Shown: piece after piece, positions 9,626 to 17,925 of the stretch
Layout of the letters: each line of letters opens with the position of its first letter
How positions within the stretch are numbered: position 1 is the stretch's first letter
DNA from: CAVRQM01 sp963732775
GTDB lineage: Bacteria; Pseudomonadota; Alphaproteobacteria; Acetobacterales; Acetobacteraceae
Direction of reading: 5' to 3'
Assembly (NCBI GenBank): GCA_963732775.1
Contig: CAVTAR010000001.1
Location: 186,001 to 250,000 of the forward strand
DNA: 64,000 bases
Translations under genes and position numbers: made by a program
Notes under the pieces: generated by a model
Told to the model about the DNA's origin: nothing
Databases searched by the model: none
What the model saw: the letters and a program-made list of their open reading frames with translations, nothing else

Positions 9626-11041
9626 ATGAAGGCCATCGAAGCCATCCGCATGGGTGGCGTGGACGTGCTCCCGCTGATCGAGGGGGGCAAGGGCGTCTCG
9701 ATCTCGACCGGCGTGACCGCAGGCAACTGGGCGGCGAGCGGCGGGGTGGGTACGTTCAGCGCCGTCAACGCCGACAGCTTCGACGCCGACGGCACCCTCG
9801 TGCCGCAGACTTACCACGGCCGCACCCGCCGCGAGCGGCACGAGGAGCTGGTCGCCTACGCCATCCAGGGCGGCATCGCGCAGGCCCGCCAGGCGCGCGA
9901 CATCGCCGGGGCCGCCGGCGGGCGCATCCACGCCAACATCCTGTGGGAGATGGCCGCCGCCGAGCGCGTCATCACCGGCGTGCTGGAAGGCGCGAAGGGG
10001 CTTATCCACGGCCTCACCTGCGGCGCGGGGATGCCGTACCGCCTGTCCGACATCGCGGCCAGGTTCAACATCCACTACTACCCGATCGTCTCTTCGGCGC
10101 GCGCCTTCAACGCGCTGTGGCGACGGGCCTACCACAAGGTCGCCTCGCTGCTCGGCGGCGTCGTCTATGAGGACCCGTGGCTCGCCGGCGGCCACAACGG
10201 CCTGTCCAACGGCGAGGAGCCCAACAAGCCGGAGGACCCGCTGCCGCGGGTCGTGGCGTTGCGCAAGCTGATGCGCGAACTCGGCCTGGGCGACACGCCG
10301 ATCATCATGGCCGGCGGCGTGTGGTGGCTGGAGGAGTGGGAGGACTGGATCGACAACCCCGACCTCGGTCCGATCGCGTTCCAGTTCGGCACCCGCCCGC
10401 TGCTGACGCAGGAGAGCCCGATCGGCGAGGCGTGGAAGCGCCGGCTGCTGACGCTGCGCGAGGGCGACGTGTTCCTCAACCGCTTCAGCCCGACCGGATT
10501 CTACTCCTCGGCGGTGAACAACGACTTTATCCAGGGTCTGCGCGCCCGCACCGAGCATCAGGCGGCCTATACGACGGAGCCCGTCGGCGAGCATGTCGCC
10601 GAGTATGGCGTGGGCCCGCGCAAGCGGCTCGTCTATCTGACGCCCGCCGACCTGCAGCGCGTCTGGGTGTGGGAGCGTGCCGGCCTCACCGAGGCGCTGC
10701 GCACCCCGGACTCCACCCTGGTGTTCGTTACCCCCGATACGGCGGCCGACATTCTGGCCGACCAGCAGGCCTGCATGGGCTGCCTCAGTTCCTGCCGGTT
10801 CTCCAACTGGGCGCAGCACGAGCCGGACTTCAGCAACGGCAAGAAGGCCGACCCGCGCAGCTTCTGCATCCAGAAGACGCTGCAGGACATCGGCCACTCG
10901 CGCAACGACGACGACGCCGTGGAGAAGAACCTGATGTTCGCCGGCCACAACGCATACCGCTTCGCTTCCGACCCGTTCTACGGCAACGGCTTCATTCCGA
11001 CCGTGCGCGAGCTGTTCGAGCGCATCCTGACCGGCCGCTGA
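9626..11041 (+). CDS. Nitronate monooxygenase family (2-nitropropane dioxygenase-like) flavoprotein
   Basis: The 471-residue protein has a TIM-barrel FMN-binding layout typical of the NPD/nitronate monooxygenase family: GGVGTFSAVNADSF near the N-terminus, LIHGLTCGAGMPYRL in the middle, then IIMAGGVWWLEE and FQFGTRPLLTQESPI for phosphate binding. A cysteine group ACMGCLSSCRFS with a further Cys ~40 residues later lies near the C-terminus, suggesting a metal or disulfide site. Members oxidise nitronates or act as enoyl reductases in PUFA synthesis (PfaD branch). The substrate here is unknown. It is followed seven bases later by an ACP gene, so a role in acyl or polyketide processing is possible. 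Confidence 0.75.
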   Translation: MKAIEAIRMGGVDVLPLIEGGKGVSISTGVTAGNWAASGGVGTFSAVNADSFDADGTLVPQTYHGRTRRERHEELVAYAIQGGIAQARQARDIAGAAGGRIHANILWEMAAAERVITGVLEGAKGLIHGLTCGAGMPYRLSDIAARFNIHYYPIVSSARAFNALWRRAYHKVASLLGGVVYEDPWLAGGHNGLSNGEEPNKPEDPLPRVVALRKLMRELGLGDTPIIMAGGVWWLEEWEDWIDNPDLGPIAFQFGTRPLLTQESPIGEAWKRRLLTLREGDVFLNRFSPTGFYSSAVNNDFIQGLRARTEHQAAYTTEPVGEHVAEYGVGPRKRLVYLTPADLQRVWVWERAGLTEALRTPDSTLVFVTPDTAADILADQQACMGCLSSCRFSNWAQHEPDFSNGKKADPRSFCIQKTLQDIGHSRNDDDAVEKNLMFAGHNAYRFASDPFYGNGFIPTVRELFERILTGR

Positions 11042-11048
11042 GCGCGCC

Positions 11049-11360
11049 ATGTCGGCCGAGCTCGCCACCGCGCCGGAGCGGGACATCATGCACGACCCGC
11101 GGGTGCCGGCCATCCTCGAGACCATGGCCAAGGAGACCGGGGTCGAGCGGGACCGGCTGCAGCCCGACGCGGCGATCGAGCAGCTCGGCATCCCGTCGCT
11201 CGACATGGTGCAGACCATCTTCGCGCTGGAAAGCCAGTTTGATATCGAGATCCCGGTTGTGGCCGAGCGGACCGGGTCTGCCGAGTTCGCCACGGTACGC
11301 GACCTGATCGCGCACATCCTCGCCACCATCGACGCGAAGCCTCCGGCACGCGCTTCGTGA
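11049..11360 (+). CDS. Acyl carrier protein, atypical
   Basis: This 103-residue protein has the length and helical pattern of an acyl carrier protein: VERDRLQPDAAIEQLGIPSL, then DMVQTIFALESQFDIEIP and ATVRDLIAHILATI. The phosphopantetheine serine sits in IPSLD; the usual Asp before the Ser (DSL) is replaced by Pro. It is eight bases upstream of a ketoacyl synthase gene and is probably the dedicated carrier for the cluster, distinct from the housekeeping AcpP. No AcpS or Sfp-type transferase is nearby. Confidence 0.85.
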   Translation: MSAELATAPERDIMHDPRVPAILETMAKETGVERDRLQPDAAIEQLGIPSLDMVQTIFALESQFDIEIPVVAERTGSAEFATVRDLIAHILATIDAKPPARAS

Positions 11361-11367
11361 CGCGCCC

Positions 11368-12609
11368 GTGACGGCGCCCGAGGTGGCGCCCGAGGTGGCC
11401 GGCCCGCCATACCGCGTCGCCATCACCGGCATCGGCGCGATCGCGGCACTCGGGCATGATGTGCCGGCGCTGTGGCGCGCGGTGCGCGCGGGCGAATGCG
11501 GCATCCGGCCGATCGCCAACATCCCGACGGAGCGGCTACTCGCGCGCACCGCCGCCGAGATCGTGGGCTTCGACCCGGCGGCACATTTCGAGCGGCGCCG
11601 CCTGTTGATGCTGGACCGCGTGTCCCAGCTCGCCCTGGTCGCGGCGCGCGAGGCGATGCACGACGCGGGTTCCCCGGCGTTCGAGGCGGCCCGGGCGGGC
11701 GTGATCCTGGGGGCGGCGATCGGCCAGGAGACGGTCGACAGCGCCTATCACACATTCTACGGCGAGCGGGTGAACCGCGTGCCGCCGCTGACCGTTCCTC
11801 GCATCATGCCGAGCGCTGCCGCGAGCCACGTATCGATCGAGTTCGGCATCCGCGGGGCGAGCTTCTCGCCCGCGTCGGCCTGTGCCTCCGCCGGGCACGC
11901 GATCGGCCTCGCCTTCCAGATGATCCGCGCCGGGATGCTCGACCTGGCACTCACCGGCGGTGGTGACGCGGCCATCGTCGTGGGGGTGATGAAGGGCTGG
12001 GAGGCGCTGCGCGTGCTGAGCCCCGACGTATGCCGGCCGTTCTCGCGCGACCGGGCGGGACTGGTCATCGGCGAGGGCGCGGGTATCCTGGTGCTGGAGC
12101 GCCTCGATGCGGCGCGCGCTCGCGGCGCCACCGTGCTCGCCGAACTCGCCGGCTGCGGCATGACCGCCGACGCCGCCGACCTGACCGCGCCCGACGCCGG
12201 CGGTGCGGCGGCCGCCATGTGGGCGGCGCTCGACGATGCGGGGCTGGCCCCCGAGGATGTGGGCTACGTCAACGCCCACGGCACCGGCACGCGGCTCAAC
12301 GACCGCACCGAGGCGGCGGCGATCCAGCGCGTGTTCGGCGCCCACGCGAGGCGCCTCGCCGTGTCCAGCAGCAAGTCGATGCTGGGCCACTGCATGGCGG
12401 CCAGCGGCGCGATCGAGCTGGTGCTGACGGTGCTGGCACTGCGCGACGGGGTGCTGCCGCCAACCGTCGGCTTCCGCGCGCCCGACCCGGAATGCGACAT
12501 CGACTGCATCCCCAATGCTGCGCGCGTCGCCGCCGTGGACGTGGCTCTGTCGAACTCGTTCGCCTTCGGCGGCCTCAACGCCGTGCTCGCCGTGCGGCGC
12601 GCCGCATGA
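11368..12609 (+). CDS. Beta-ketoacyl-ACP synthase, FabF/KAS II type
   Basis: The 413-residue condensing enzyme has the full Cys-His-His triad: the nucleophile in PASACASAGHAIG (about residue 170), the first His in VNAHGTGTRLNDRTEA and the second in SSKSMLGHCMAASGAIE. The C-terminal NSFAFGGLNAVLAVR is also typical. It elongates acyl-ACP with malonyl-ACP by decarboxylative Claisen condensation. The GTG start follows the ACP stop by seven bases, and the gene overlaps the type III PKS start (12606), so the three are probably co-translated. It could build the starter acyl chain handed to the type III PKS. Confidence 0.92.
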   Translation: MTAPEVAPEVAGPPYRVAITGIGAIAALGHDVPALWRAVRAGECGIRPIANIPTERLLARTAAEIVGFDPAAHFERRRLLMLDRVSQLALVAAREAMHDAGSPAFEAARAGVILGAAIGQETVDSAYHTFYGERVNRVPPLTVPRIMPSAAASHVSIEFGIRGASFSPASACASAGHAIGLAFQMIRAGMLDLALTGGGDAAIVVGVMKGWEALRVLSPDVCRPFSRDRAGLVIGEGAGILVLERLDAARARGATVLAELAGCGMTADAADLTAPDAGGAAAAMWAALDDAGLAPEDVGYVNAHGTGTRLNDRTEAAAIQRVFGAHARRLAVSSSKSMLGHCMAASGAIELVLTVLALRDGVLPPTVGFRAPDPECDIDCIPNAARVAAVDVALSNSFAFGGLNAVLAVRRAA

Positions 12610-13677
12610 GCGCGCACATCAACCGGATCGGCACCGCGACGCCGCCGCACGACGTGCACGCGCCATTCGTCGGCTTCGCCCGCACGCTGCTGCAATCGGA
12701 CCAGAGACCGTACCATCTTCGACCGCATGGCGGAACGCTCCGGCATCGGCCACCGCTTCAGCTATTTTCGCCCGGGCGTGCTCGAGAAGGGCGAGGTCGA
12801 CGCCGACGGCTTCTACCGTCGCGGCGCGTTCCCCTCCACCGCGGCGCGGATGCGGCAGTACGAGCCCTGGGCGCTGTCGCTGGCGTTGCACGCGGTCGCG
12901 GCACTCGACCTGGGCGCGGATCGCCACCGCATCACGCACGTCATCGTGGCTTCCTGCACCGGCTTTTCCGCGCCGGGGCTCGACCTGCAACTCGCCGAGC
13001 GGCTCGGGCTGCGCCGCGAGCGTCAGGCGCAGCGTGATCGGCTTCATGGGCTGCTGCTGCCGCCGTGCCCGCCCTGCGCGCCGCCGACGAGGCGGTGCGC
13101 GCCGACCCGGCGGCGCGCGTGCTGGTGGTCAACCTCGAGCTCTGCACGCTGCACCTGCAGGAGACGCCGGATCTCGAGACCATCCTGTCGTTCCTGCTGT
13201 TCGGCGACGGCTGCGCCGCCGCCATCGTGTCGGCCGAGCCGCACGGCATCGCGCTCGACGATTTCCGTGCCGCCATCGTGCCCGACAGCGTGGACCTCAT
13301 CACCTGGCACATCGGCGACCAGGGTTTCGACATGCGCTTGTCCGGCAAGGTGCCGGGCCGCATCGCGCAGGCACTGCGCGCCGAACTCGAGCGGCGACGG
13401 CGTCGGATTGCTGCGCGGCGAGGGCACGCAGGCGTTCGAGCACTGGGCGGTGCATGCCGGCGGCCGCACCGTGCTGGATGCGGTGGAGATCGGCCTGCAC
13501 CTGCCGGCCCGCGCGCTGGCGCACTCGCGTGCGGTGCTGCAGACCTTCGGCAACATGTCGTCCGCCACCGTGATGTTCGTGCTCCACGCCATGCTGGGCG
13601 GCCCGCCCGGCCCCGGCCTTGCGATGGCGTTCGGGCCCGGGATGGTGGCCGAGACGTTCCGCTTCCGCGTGCTGTGA
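12606..13677 (+). CDS. Type III polyketide synthase (chalcone/stilbene synthase-like), frame-disrupted
   Basis: Sequence in four frames joins into one ~357-residue type III PKS. The order is IFDRMAERSGIGHRFSYF, the active-site cysteine in VIVASCTGFSAPGLDLQLA, then VIGFMGC, VLVVNLELCTLHLQ and FLLFGDGCAAAIVS, the catalytic His in FEHWAVHAGGRTVLDA and the catalytic Asn in LQTFGNMSSATVMFVL. The Cys-His-Asn triad is therefore present. These homodimeric enzymes condense acyl starters with malonyl-CoA into pyrones, resorcinols or related rings. The length (1072, 3n+1) fits net insertion of one base. It overlaps the preceding synthase and the following methyltransferase, showing tight coupling. The product is unknown. 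Confidence 0.85.
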
Positions 13678-14366
13678 GGGATTTCTCCCGCCGCTCCGCC
13701 GACGTGGAATGGATGGACACCGTCGCCGTGCCGCCGGCCGAGTTCGCCGCCTGCCTCGGCGACCTGGCGATGGTGAACCGCCTCACCTTCACCCACCGTC
13801 CGACCCTGCGCTGGCTCGCGCGCGCCGTGGGCGAGCGCGCCGAGTTCTCGCTGCTCGACGTCGGCTACGGCCAGGGCGACGCGCTGCGGGCCATCGCGCG
13901 CTGGGCGAGCAAGCGCGGCAAGGTGGCGAGTTTGTCCGGCGTCGACCTCGACCCGTCGAGCGAACTCGCCGCGCGTGCCGCGACGCCGGCCGAGTTCGCC
14001 ATCGACTACCGCACCGGCGACGCGCTCGCCTACGTGCCGCAGACCAGGCCCGACTTCGTGGTCAGCTCGCTGATGGCGCACCACCTGCCAGACGCGACGG
14101 TGGTGGAGTTCCTTCGCTGGATGGAGCGCACCGCGGCGCGCGGCTGGTTCGTCAACGACCTGCACCGCCACTGGATCGCCTATTACGGCTTTCGCGCGCT
14201 GGCGGCGGTGGCGCGCTGGCACCGCTTCGTCGGCCACGACGGCGCGGTCTCGATCTCGCGCGCCTTCGTCCGCGCCGATTGGGAGCGCTATCTGGCCGAG
14301 GCGCCGGCGACCGCCGAGATCGAGTGGCTGATGCCGTTCCGCCTGTGCGTCGGCCACCTGCGATGA
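13674..14366 (+). CDS. Class I SAM-dependent methyltransferase
   Basis: The 230-residue protein has SAM motif I as SLLDVGYGQGDALRAIARW and the acidic strand-2 end SGVDLDPSSELAA. A later segment, FVVSSLMAHHLPDATVVEFL, matches the post-motif region of small-molecule methyltransferases. The start GTG 13674 overlaps the stop of the type III PKS (GTGA), and the stop overlaps the next ATG (ATGA). In comparable bacterial clusters such enzymes methylate the polyketide ring, so O- or C-methylation of the PKS product is the likely role, inferred from context. Confidence 0.85.
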   Translation: MRDFSRRSADVEWMDTVAVPPAEFAACLGDLAMVNRLTFTHRPTLRWLARAVGERAEFSLLDVGYGQGDALRAIARWASKRGKVASLSGVDLDPSSELAARAATPAEFAIDYRTGDALAYVPQTRPDFVVSSLMAHHLPDATVVEFLRWMERTAARGWFVNDLHRHWIAYYGFRALAAVARWHRFVGHDGAVSISRAFVRADWERYLAEAPATAEIEWLMPFRLCVGHLR

Positions 14367-15448
14367 CGGACGAGGCCGTCGTGGTGGGCGCCGGCCCGGC
14401 CGGCGCCGCGGTCGCGCTGCTGCTGGCGCGCGCCGGCCGGGCAGTGACGGTGATCGAGCGCGATGCGGCGCCGTCGCACCGCATCTGCGGCGAGTTCATC
14501 GGCGGTGACGGGCTGGCGCGCCTCGGCGCGCTGGGCGTCGACGTGCGCAGGCTGGGCGCGCAGCCGATCTCGCGCCTGCGCCTCGTGCGCGGCGCACGCC
14601 TGGTCGAGGCCGCGCTGCCGTTCCGTGCGGCCGGCGTCTCGCGCCGGGGGCTCGATGCGGCGCTGCTCGACCTCGCCGAAGCCGCTGGCGCCACGGTCCG
14701 ACGCGGCCGGCTGGCCCGTGAACTCCGTGACGGCACGCTCGAGGTGCAAGGGCTGAGCGGCCTGCGTCCCGAAGCGGTGCTGCTCGCCACCGGCAAGCAG
14801 GAGCTGCGCGGCGCGCGCAGGAAACTCGCAGGCCGGGTCGATGCGAAGATCGGCTTGAAGATGCACCTGTCGCTCGCCCCGGCGCAGGCGGCGGCGCTCG
14901 ACGGTCACGTCGAGCTGATGCTGTTCCCCGACGCCTATGTCGGGCTGCAGATGGTGACGCGCGCCACCGCCAACCTCTGCATGGTCGTGACCGAAGCCCG
15001 CTGGGCCGGGGCGGGCGGCTGGTCCGGGCTGCTCGCCGGCCTTGCCCGGGACTGCCCGCCGCTCGCCCGGCGCCTCGACGGCGCCCAGGGCTGGGACAAG
15101 CCGCTCGCCATCGCCCGGGTGCCGTACGGTTTCGTTCACGCGCCCGAGGCCACGCACGAGCAGGCGTTCCGGCTCGGCGACCAGATGGGCGTCATCCCGT
15201 CGTTCACCGGCGACGGCATCGCCATCGCGCTGCACACCGCCTCGCTCGCCGCGGCCACGCTGCTCGCCGGCGGCACCGCGCGCGACTACCACGCACGCGC
15301 GCGGCGCTCGGTGCGGCGGCCGATCCGCCTCGCGACCGCGCTCTACCGCGCCGGCCACGCGCCGTCCGGGCAGGCCGCGATGATGGCGACCGCCTCGCTA
15401 TGGCCCGCCGCGCTGGGTGCCGTGGCGATGCTCACCCGCGCGGGATGA
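14363..15448 (+). CDS. FAD-dependent oxidoreductase (UbiH/geranylgeranyl-reductase-like)
   Basis: The 361-residue protein starts with the dinucleotide-binding motif VVVGAGPAGAAVALLLARAG and a conserved Glu at the end of strand 2 (VIERD). It has HRICGEFIGGDGL, as in FAD monooxygenases and geranylgeranyl reductases, and the late FAD motif IPSFTGDGIAIALHTA (GD variant). In type III PKS clusters such enzymes hydroxylate or oxidise the phenolic product to quinones. It closes the six-gene block, overlapping the methyltransferase by four bases. Confidence 0.85.
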   Translation: MTDEAVVVGAGPAGAAVALLLARAGRAVTVIERDAAPSHRICGEFIGGDGLARLGALGVDVRRLGAQPISRLRLVRGARLVEAALPFRAAGVSRRGLDAALLDLAEAAGATVRRGRLARELRDGTLEVQGLSGLRPEAVLLATGKQELRGARRKLAGRVDAKIGLKMHLSLAPAQAAALDGHVELMLFPDAYVGLQMVTRATANLCMVVTEARWAGAGGWSGLLAGLARDCPPLARRLDGAQGWDKPLAIARVPYGFVHAPEATHEQAFRLGDQMGVIPSFTGDGIAIALHTASLAAATLLAGGTARDYHARARRSVRRPIRLATALYRAGHAPSGQAAMMATASLWPAALGAVAMLTRAG

Positions 15449-15475
15449 GCCGCGACGGCACCCGCCGGGGCGGCG

Positions 15476-16471
15476 CTACTCCGAGGTGAGCCGGAGCTGG
15501 CGGATCGACCAGCCGAGTTCGGTCACGCTCCGGGCGGTGTAGCGCATCTCCGTGTTGGCGTGGACCTGGGCCAGCGTGTATTTCGCCGGGTCGAGCGACA
15601 GCGCATACCCGTTGTCCGTGGCGAAGGACTTCGCGGCCGCGAGCCCGGCCGCGAACTGTGCCGCGGAGATGCTGAACGCGAAGTGCTTCCAGCCGCGCCA
15701 GGGCGCGGTCTGGTAGGGCGAGTTGCCGGGCAGCAGCGTGACGTAGTGGCCGACCCTGTTGCCGTTGTGCGCCGTCGCCGGCGGCGTCACCTGCGCCATC
15801 ACGATCACCGTCTTGCTGATCGGGTCGAACCCGGCGTTGTCCTGCCCCGGCATCGAGTGATCGTTGAACACGCCGCAGGAATAGCTGAAGCGCGTGCCGC
15901 TGGTGGTGTCGGTGAACAGCAGGTCGAGCTTCGCGAACACGCTCGTGACCCCCGGCGCGCTGACGGCGGTCGGCACCTGCAGGTCGAACGCCACGTCGAT
16001 CGTGCCGCCGGCCGACCGGAACGTCGGGATCTCCCGGCTCCAGTGATAGAGCGGGCTGATCATCATCGACAGTCCGGGCGAGTTGCTGTGCAGGATGTCG
16101 CTGGAGACCGTGTAGCCGCCGACCGCGTCGCCGAACACCTGGGCCGCAGAGTGGCTGCCCCGGCCGGCAATGCCGCGCTGGAAGTCCTGCCGGTTGGCCG
16201 GGACCTGCAGGCCCGTCTTGTCCTGGACGGGCCACGCCACGGGGCCATAGCCGCTGCTGGCGATCAGCGGCGGACCCTGGTTGGCATGGACGTACCACTG
16301 GTTGTCCGGGTTGAACGCCCGGGGCTGGCTCGTGTACCAGAAATGCGGCGCAATGCCGTCGGTGTAGGACGGCTGGGAAAATAGAACCGTGCGGGCGACG
16401 GCTGGGTGGATGGCAAGCGCACATACAGCAGCAGTCGCTGCGGCCTGAAGGCCGAGACGTTTCGACATCAT
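15476..16471 (-). CDS. Secreted protein of unknown function
   Basis: I do not recognise the family. The 331-residue product begins MMSKRLGLQAAATAAVCALA with a signal peptide probably cut after AVA. The mature chain is rich in Ser, Thr, aromatic residues and short beta-like strands, with no obvious catalytic motif. Two Met codons are possible; ATG 16471 lies downstream of an AAAGGAG ribosome-binding site. It converges on the FAD oxidoreductase gene with a 27-base gap and diverges from the RND efflux genes. A periplasmic or extracellular binding or lectin-like role would fit but is a guess. Confidence 0.7.
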   Translation of the reverse strand: MMSKRLGLQAAATAAVCALAIHPAVARTVLFSQPSYTDGIAPHFWYTSQPRAFNPDNQWYVHANQGPPLIASSGYGPVAWPVQDKTGLQVPANRQDFQRGIAGRGSHSAAQVFGDAVGGYTVSSDILHSNSPGLSMMISPLYHWSREIPTFRSAGGTIDVAFDLQVPTAVSAPGVTSVFAKLDLLFTDTTSGTRFSYSCGVFNDHSMPGQDNAGFDPISKTVIVMAQVTPPATAHNGNRVGHYVTLLPGNSPYQTAPWRGWKHFAFSISAAQFAAGLAAAKSFATDNGYALSLDPAKYTLAQVHANTEMRYTARSVTELGWSIRQLRLTSE

Positions 16472-16559
16472 CGTGTCTCCTTTACTTCCGATCGGTAGAA
16501 AGAATGATTTGGGGATTCTATTCCTGGCCGACGGTCTCCTTGCTTTGCTTGCATCTCCG

Positions 16560-16587
16560 CCTTTACACGGGTGCGTGATCGGGTCAA
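16560..16587 (-). promoter_or_regulatory. Possible sigma-70-type promoter for the secreted protein
   Basis: On the minus strand, TTGACC (complement of 16582-16587) and TAAAGG (complement of 16560-16565) are separated by 16 bases, about 90 bases upstream of the ATG at 16471. The local sequence is AT-richer than its surroundings. Match to the -35 box is good, to the -10 box only fair. Confidence 0.35.
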
Positions 16588-16734
16588 CGAGACTTCTTTC
16601 ATGAAACCCGAGGGTCGTTCCGGCCCGGAAAATCCCGCCGGAGCGCGTGAAATCGCGGCCATCTCGCCTGCCGGGCGCCGCCGACCGGGCCGCACCGCTG
16701 GCCAGCAATCGCCCGGGGCGGCAGAGTGCGGCGC

Positions 16735-17922
16735 ATGATGCGACGCGGCTCCCGGCGGTTCCTGCTGCTCCCCCTCGCCGCGCTGCTGTCGCTGGCCGCG
16801 GCCCCGGCGCCGGAGCCGCCCGCCCCCGCGGTCACGGTGGTCGCCGCCGTGCGCGGCTCGATCGCCGAGGAGGTGGTCGTCACCGGCTCGTTCACGCCGC
16901 GCGAGGAGGTGTTGGTCACGCCGCAGATCGACGGGCTCGCCATCACCGACATCCGCGCCGAGGAGGGTGATCGCGTCGCCGCGGGCCAGATGCTCGCGCG
17001 GCTGTCGGCCGACGTGCTGCAGGCCCAGCTCGCGCAGAACGAGGCGCAGGTCGCCCGCGCCGGGGCGGCGATCGACCAGGCCGCCGGCAGCATCGCCGAG
17101 GCCGAGGCGAACAAGACCGAGGCCGATGCCGCCTTCGGCCGCGCCCGCTCGCTGGTCGCCACCGGCTCGGCGTCGCGCGAATCCTACGACCAGAAGCTCG
17201 CTGCCTCGCAGACCGCCGCGGCCCGGCTCGCGGCGATGCAGGACGCCACCAAGGTCGCGCAGGCGGACCAGGCGCTGGCTCAGGCGCAGCGGCGCGAACT
17301 CGCGGTCCGCCTCGCCCGCACCGAAATCCGCGCACCGGTGGCGGGCGTGGTGAGCCGCCGCACCGCGCGCCTGGGCGCCGTGGTCGGCCAGTCCGGCGAG
17401 CCGCTGTTCCGCATCATCGAGAACGGCGCGGTGGAGCTGGAGGGCGAGGTGCCCGAGGCCCTCCTTACCCGCCTGCGCCCCGGCCAGAAGGCGACCGTGG
17501 CGGTCCCGGGCCTCGACGTGGCGCTGGCCGGCAAGGTGCGCCTGGTGGCGCCCGAGATCGACCGCAGCAGCCGGCTCGGCCGCGTGCGCATCGGCGTCGA
17601 TGCCGGCCCGCCGCCCGCCATCGGCGGCTTCGGCCGCGGCACGGTGGAGGTGGCGCGCCACGACGGCGTGCTGGTGCCGCTGTCCGCCGTGCTGTTCCAG
17701 CCCGACGGCGCGCAGGTGCAGGTGGTTCGCGACGGCGTGGTGCAGACGCGACCGATCCGGCTCGGCCTGCAGGGCGAGGGCCGCGTCGAGGCCGCGTCGG
17801 GGCTGGCCGCCGGCGAGGACGTGGTCGCCATCTCCGGCACCTTTGTGCGCGACGGCGACCGGGTGACGCCGGTGCGCGCCAGCGTGAGCCAGCCAGGCCT
17901 GCGGCAAGCGGGCGGGAGCTAG
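16735..17922 (+). CDS. RND efflux periplasmic adaptor (membrane fusion protein)
   Basis: The ~395-residue protein has an Arg-rich N-terminus and a hydrophobic signal segment (FLLLPLAALLSLAAAPAP). A biotinyl-lipoyl half-motif VTPQIDGLAITDIRAEEGDRV comes next, then a long Ala/Gln coiled-coil hairpin (about residues 85-190), the second lipoyl half (TEIRAPVAGVVSRR) and beta-barrel domains. It would bridge the inner-membrane RND pump to an outer-membrane channel. The permease gene follows three bases later. No TolC-type gene is adjacent. ATG 16735 is chosen; GTG 16726 and ATG 16738 are alternatives. Confidence 0.88.
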   Translation: MMRRGSRRFLLLPLAALLSLAAAPAPEPPAPAVTVVAAVRGSIAEEVVVTGSFTPREEVLVTPQIDGLAITDIRAEEGDRVAAGQMLARLSADVLQAQLAQNEAQVARAGAAIDQAAGSIAEAEANKTEADAAFGRARSLVATGSASRESYDQKLAASQTAAARLAAMQDATKVAQADQALAQAQRRELAVRLARTEIRAPVAGVVSRRTARLGAVVGQSGEPLFRIIENGAVELEGEVPEALLTRLRPGQKATVAVPGLDVALAGKVRLVAPEIDRSSRLGRVRIGVDAGPPPAIGGFGRGTVEVARHDGVLVPLSAVLFQPDGAQVQVVRDGVVQTRPIRLGLQGEGRVEAASGLAAGEDVVAISGTFVRDGDRVTPVRASVSQPGLRQAGGS

Positions 17923-17925
17923 ACG

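Noticed and set aside
9626..11041. Call as PfaD enoyl reductase of a polyunsaturated fatty acid synthase
   Set aside because: No PfaA, PfaB or PfaC multidomain genes are present and the C-terminal Cys motif is not the PfaD pattern I know; kept as general NPD family.
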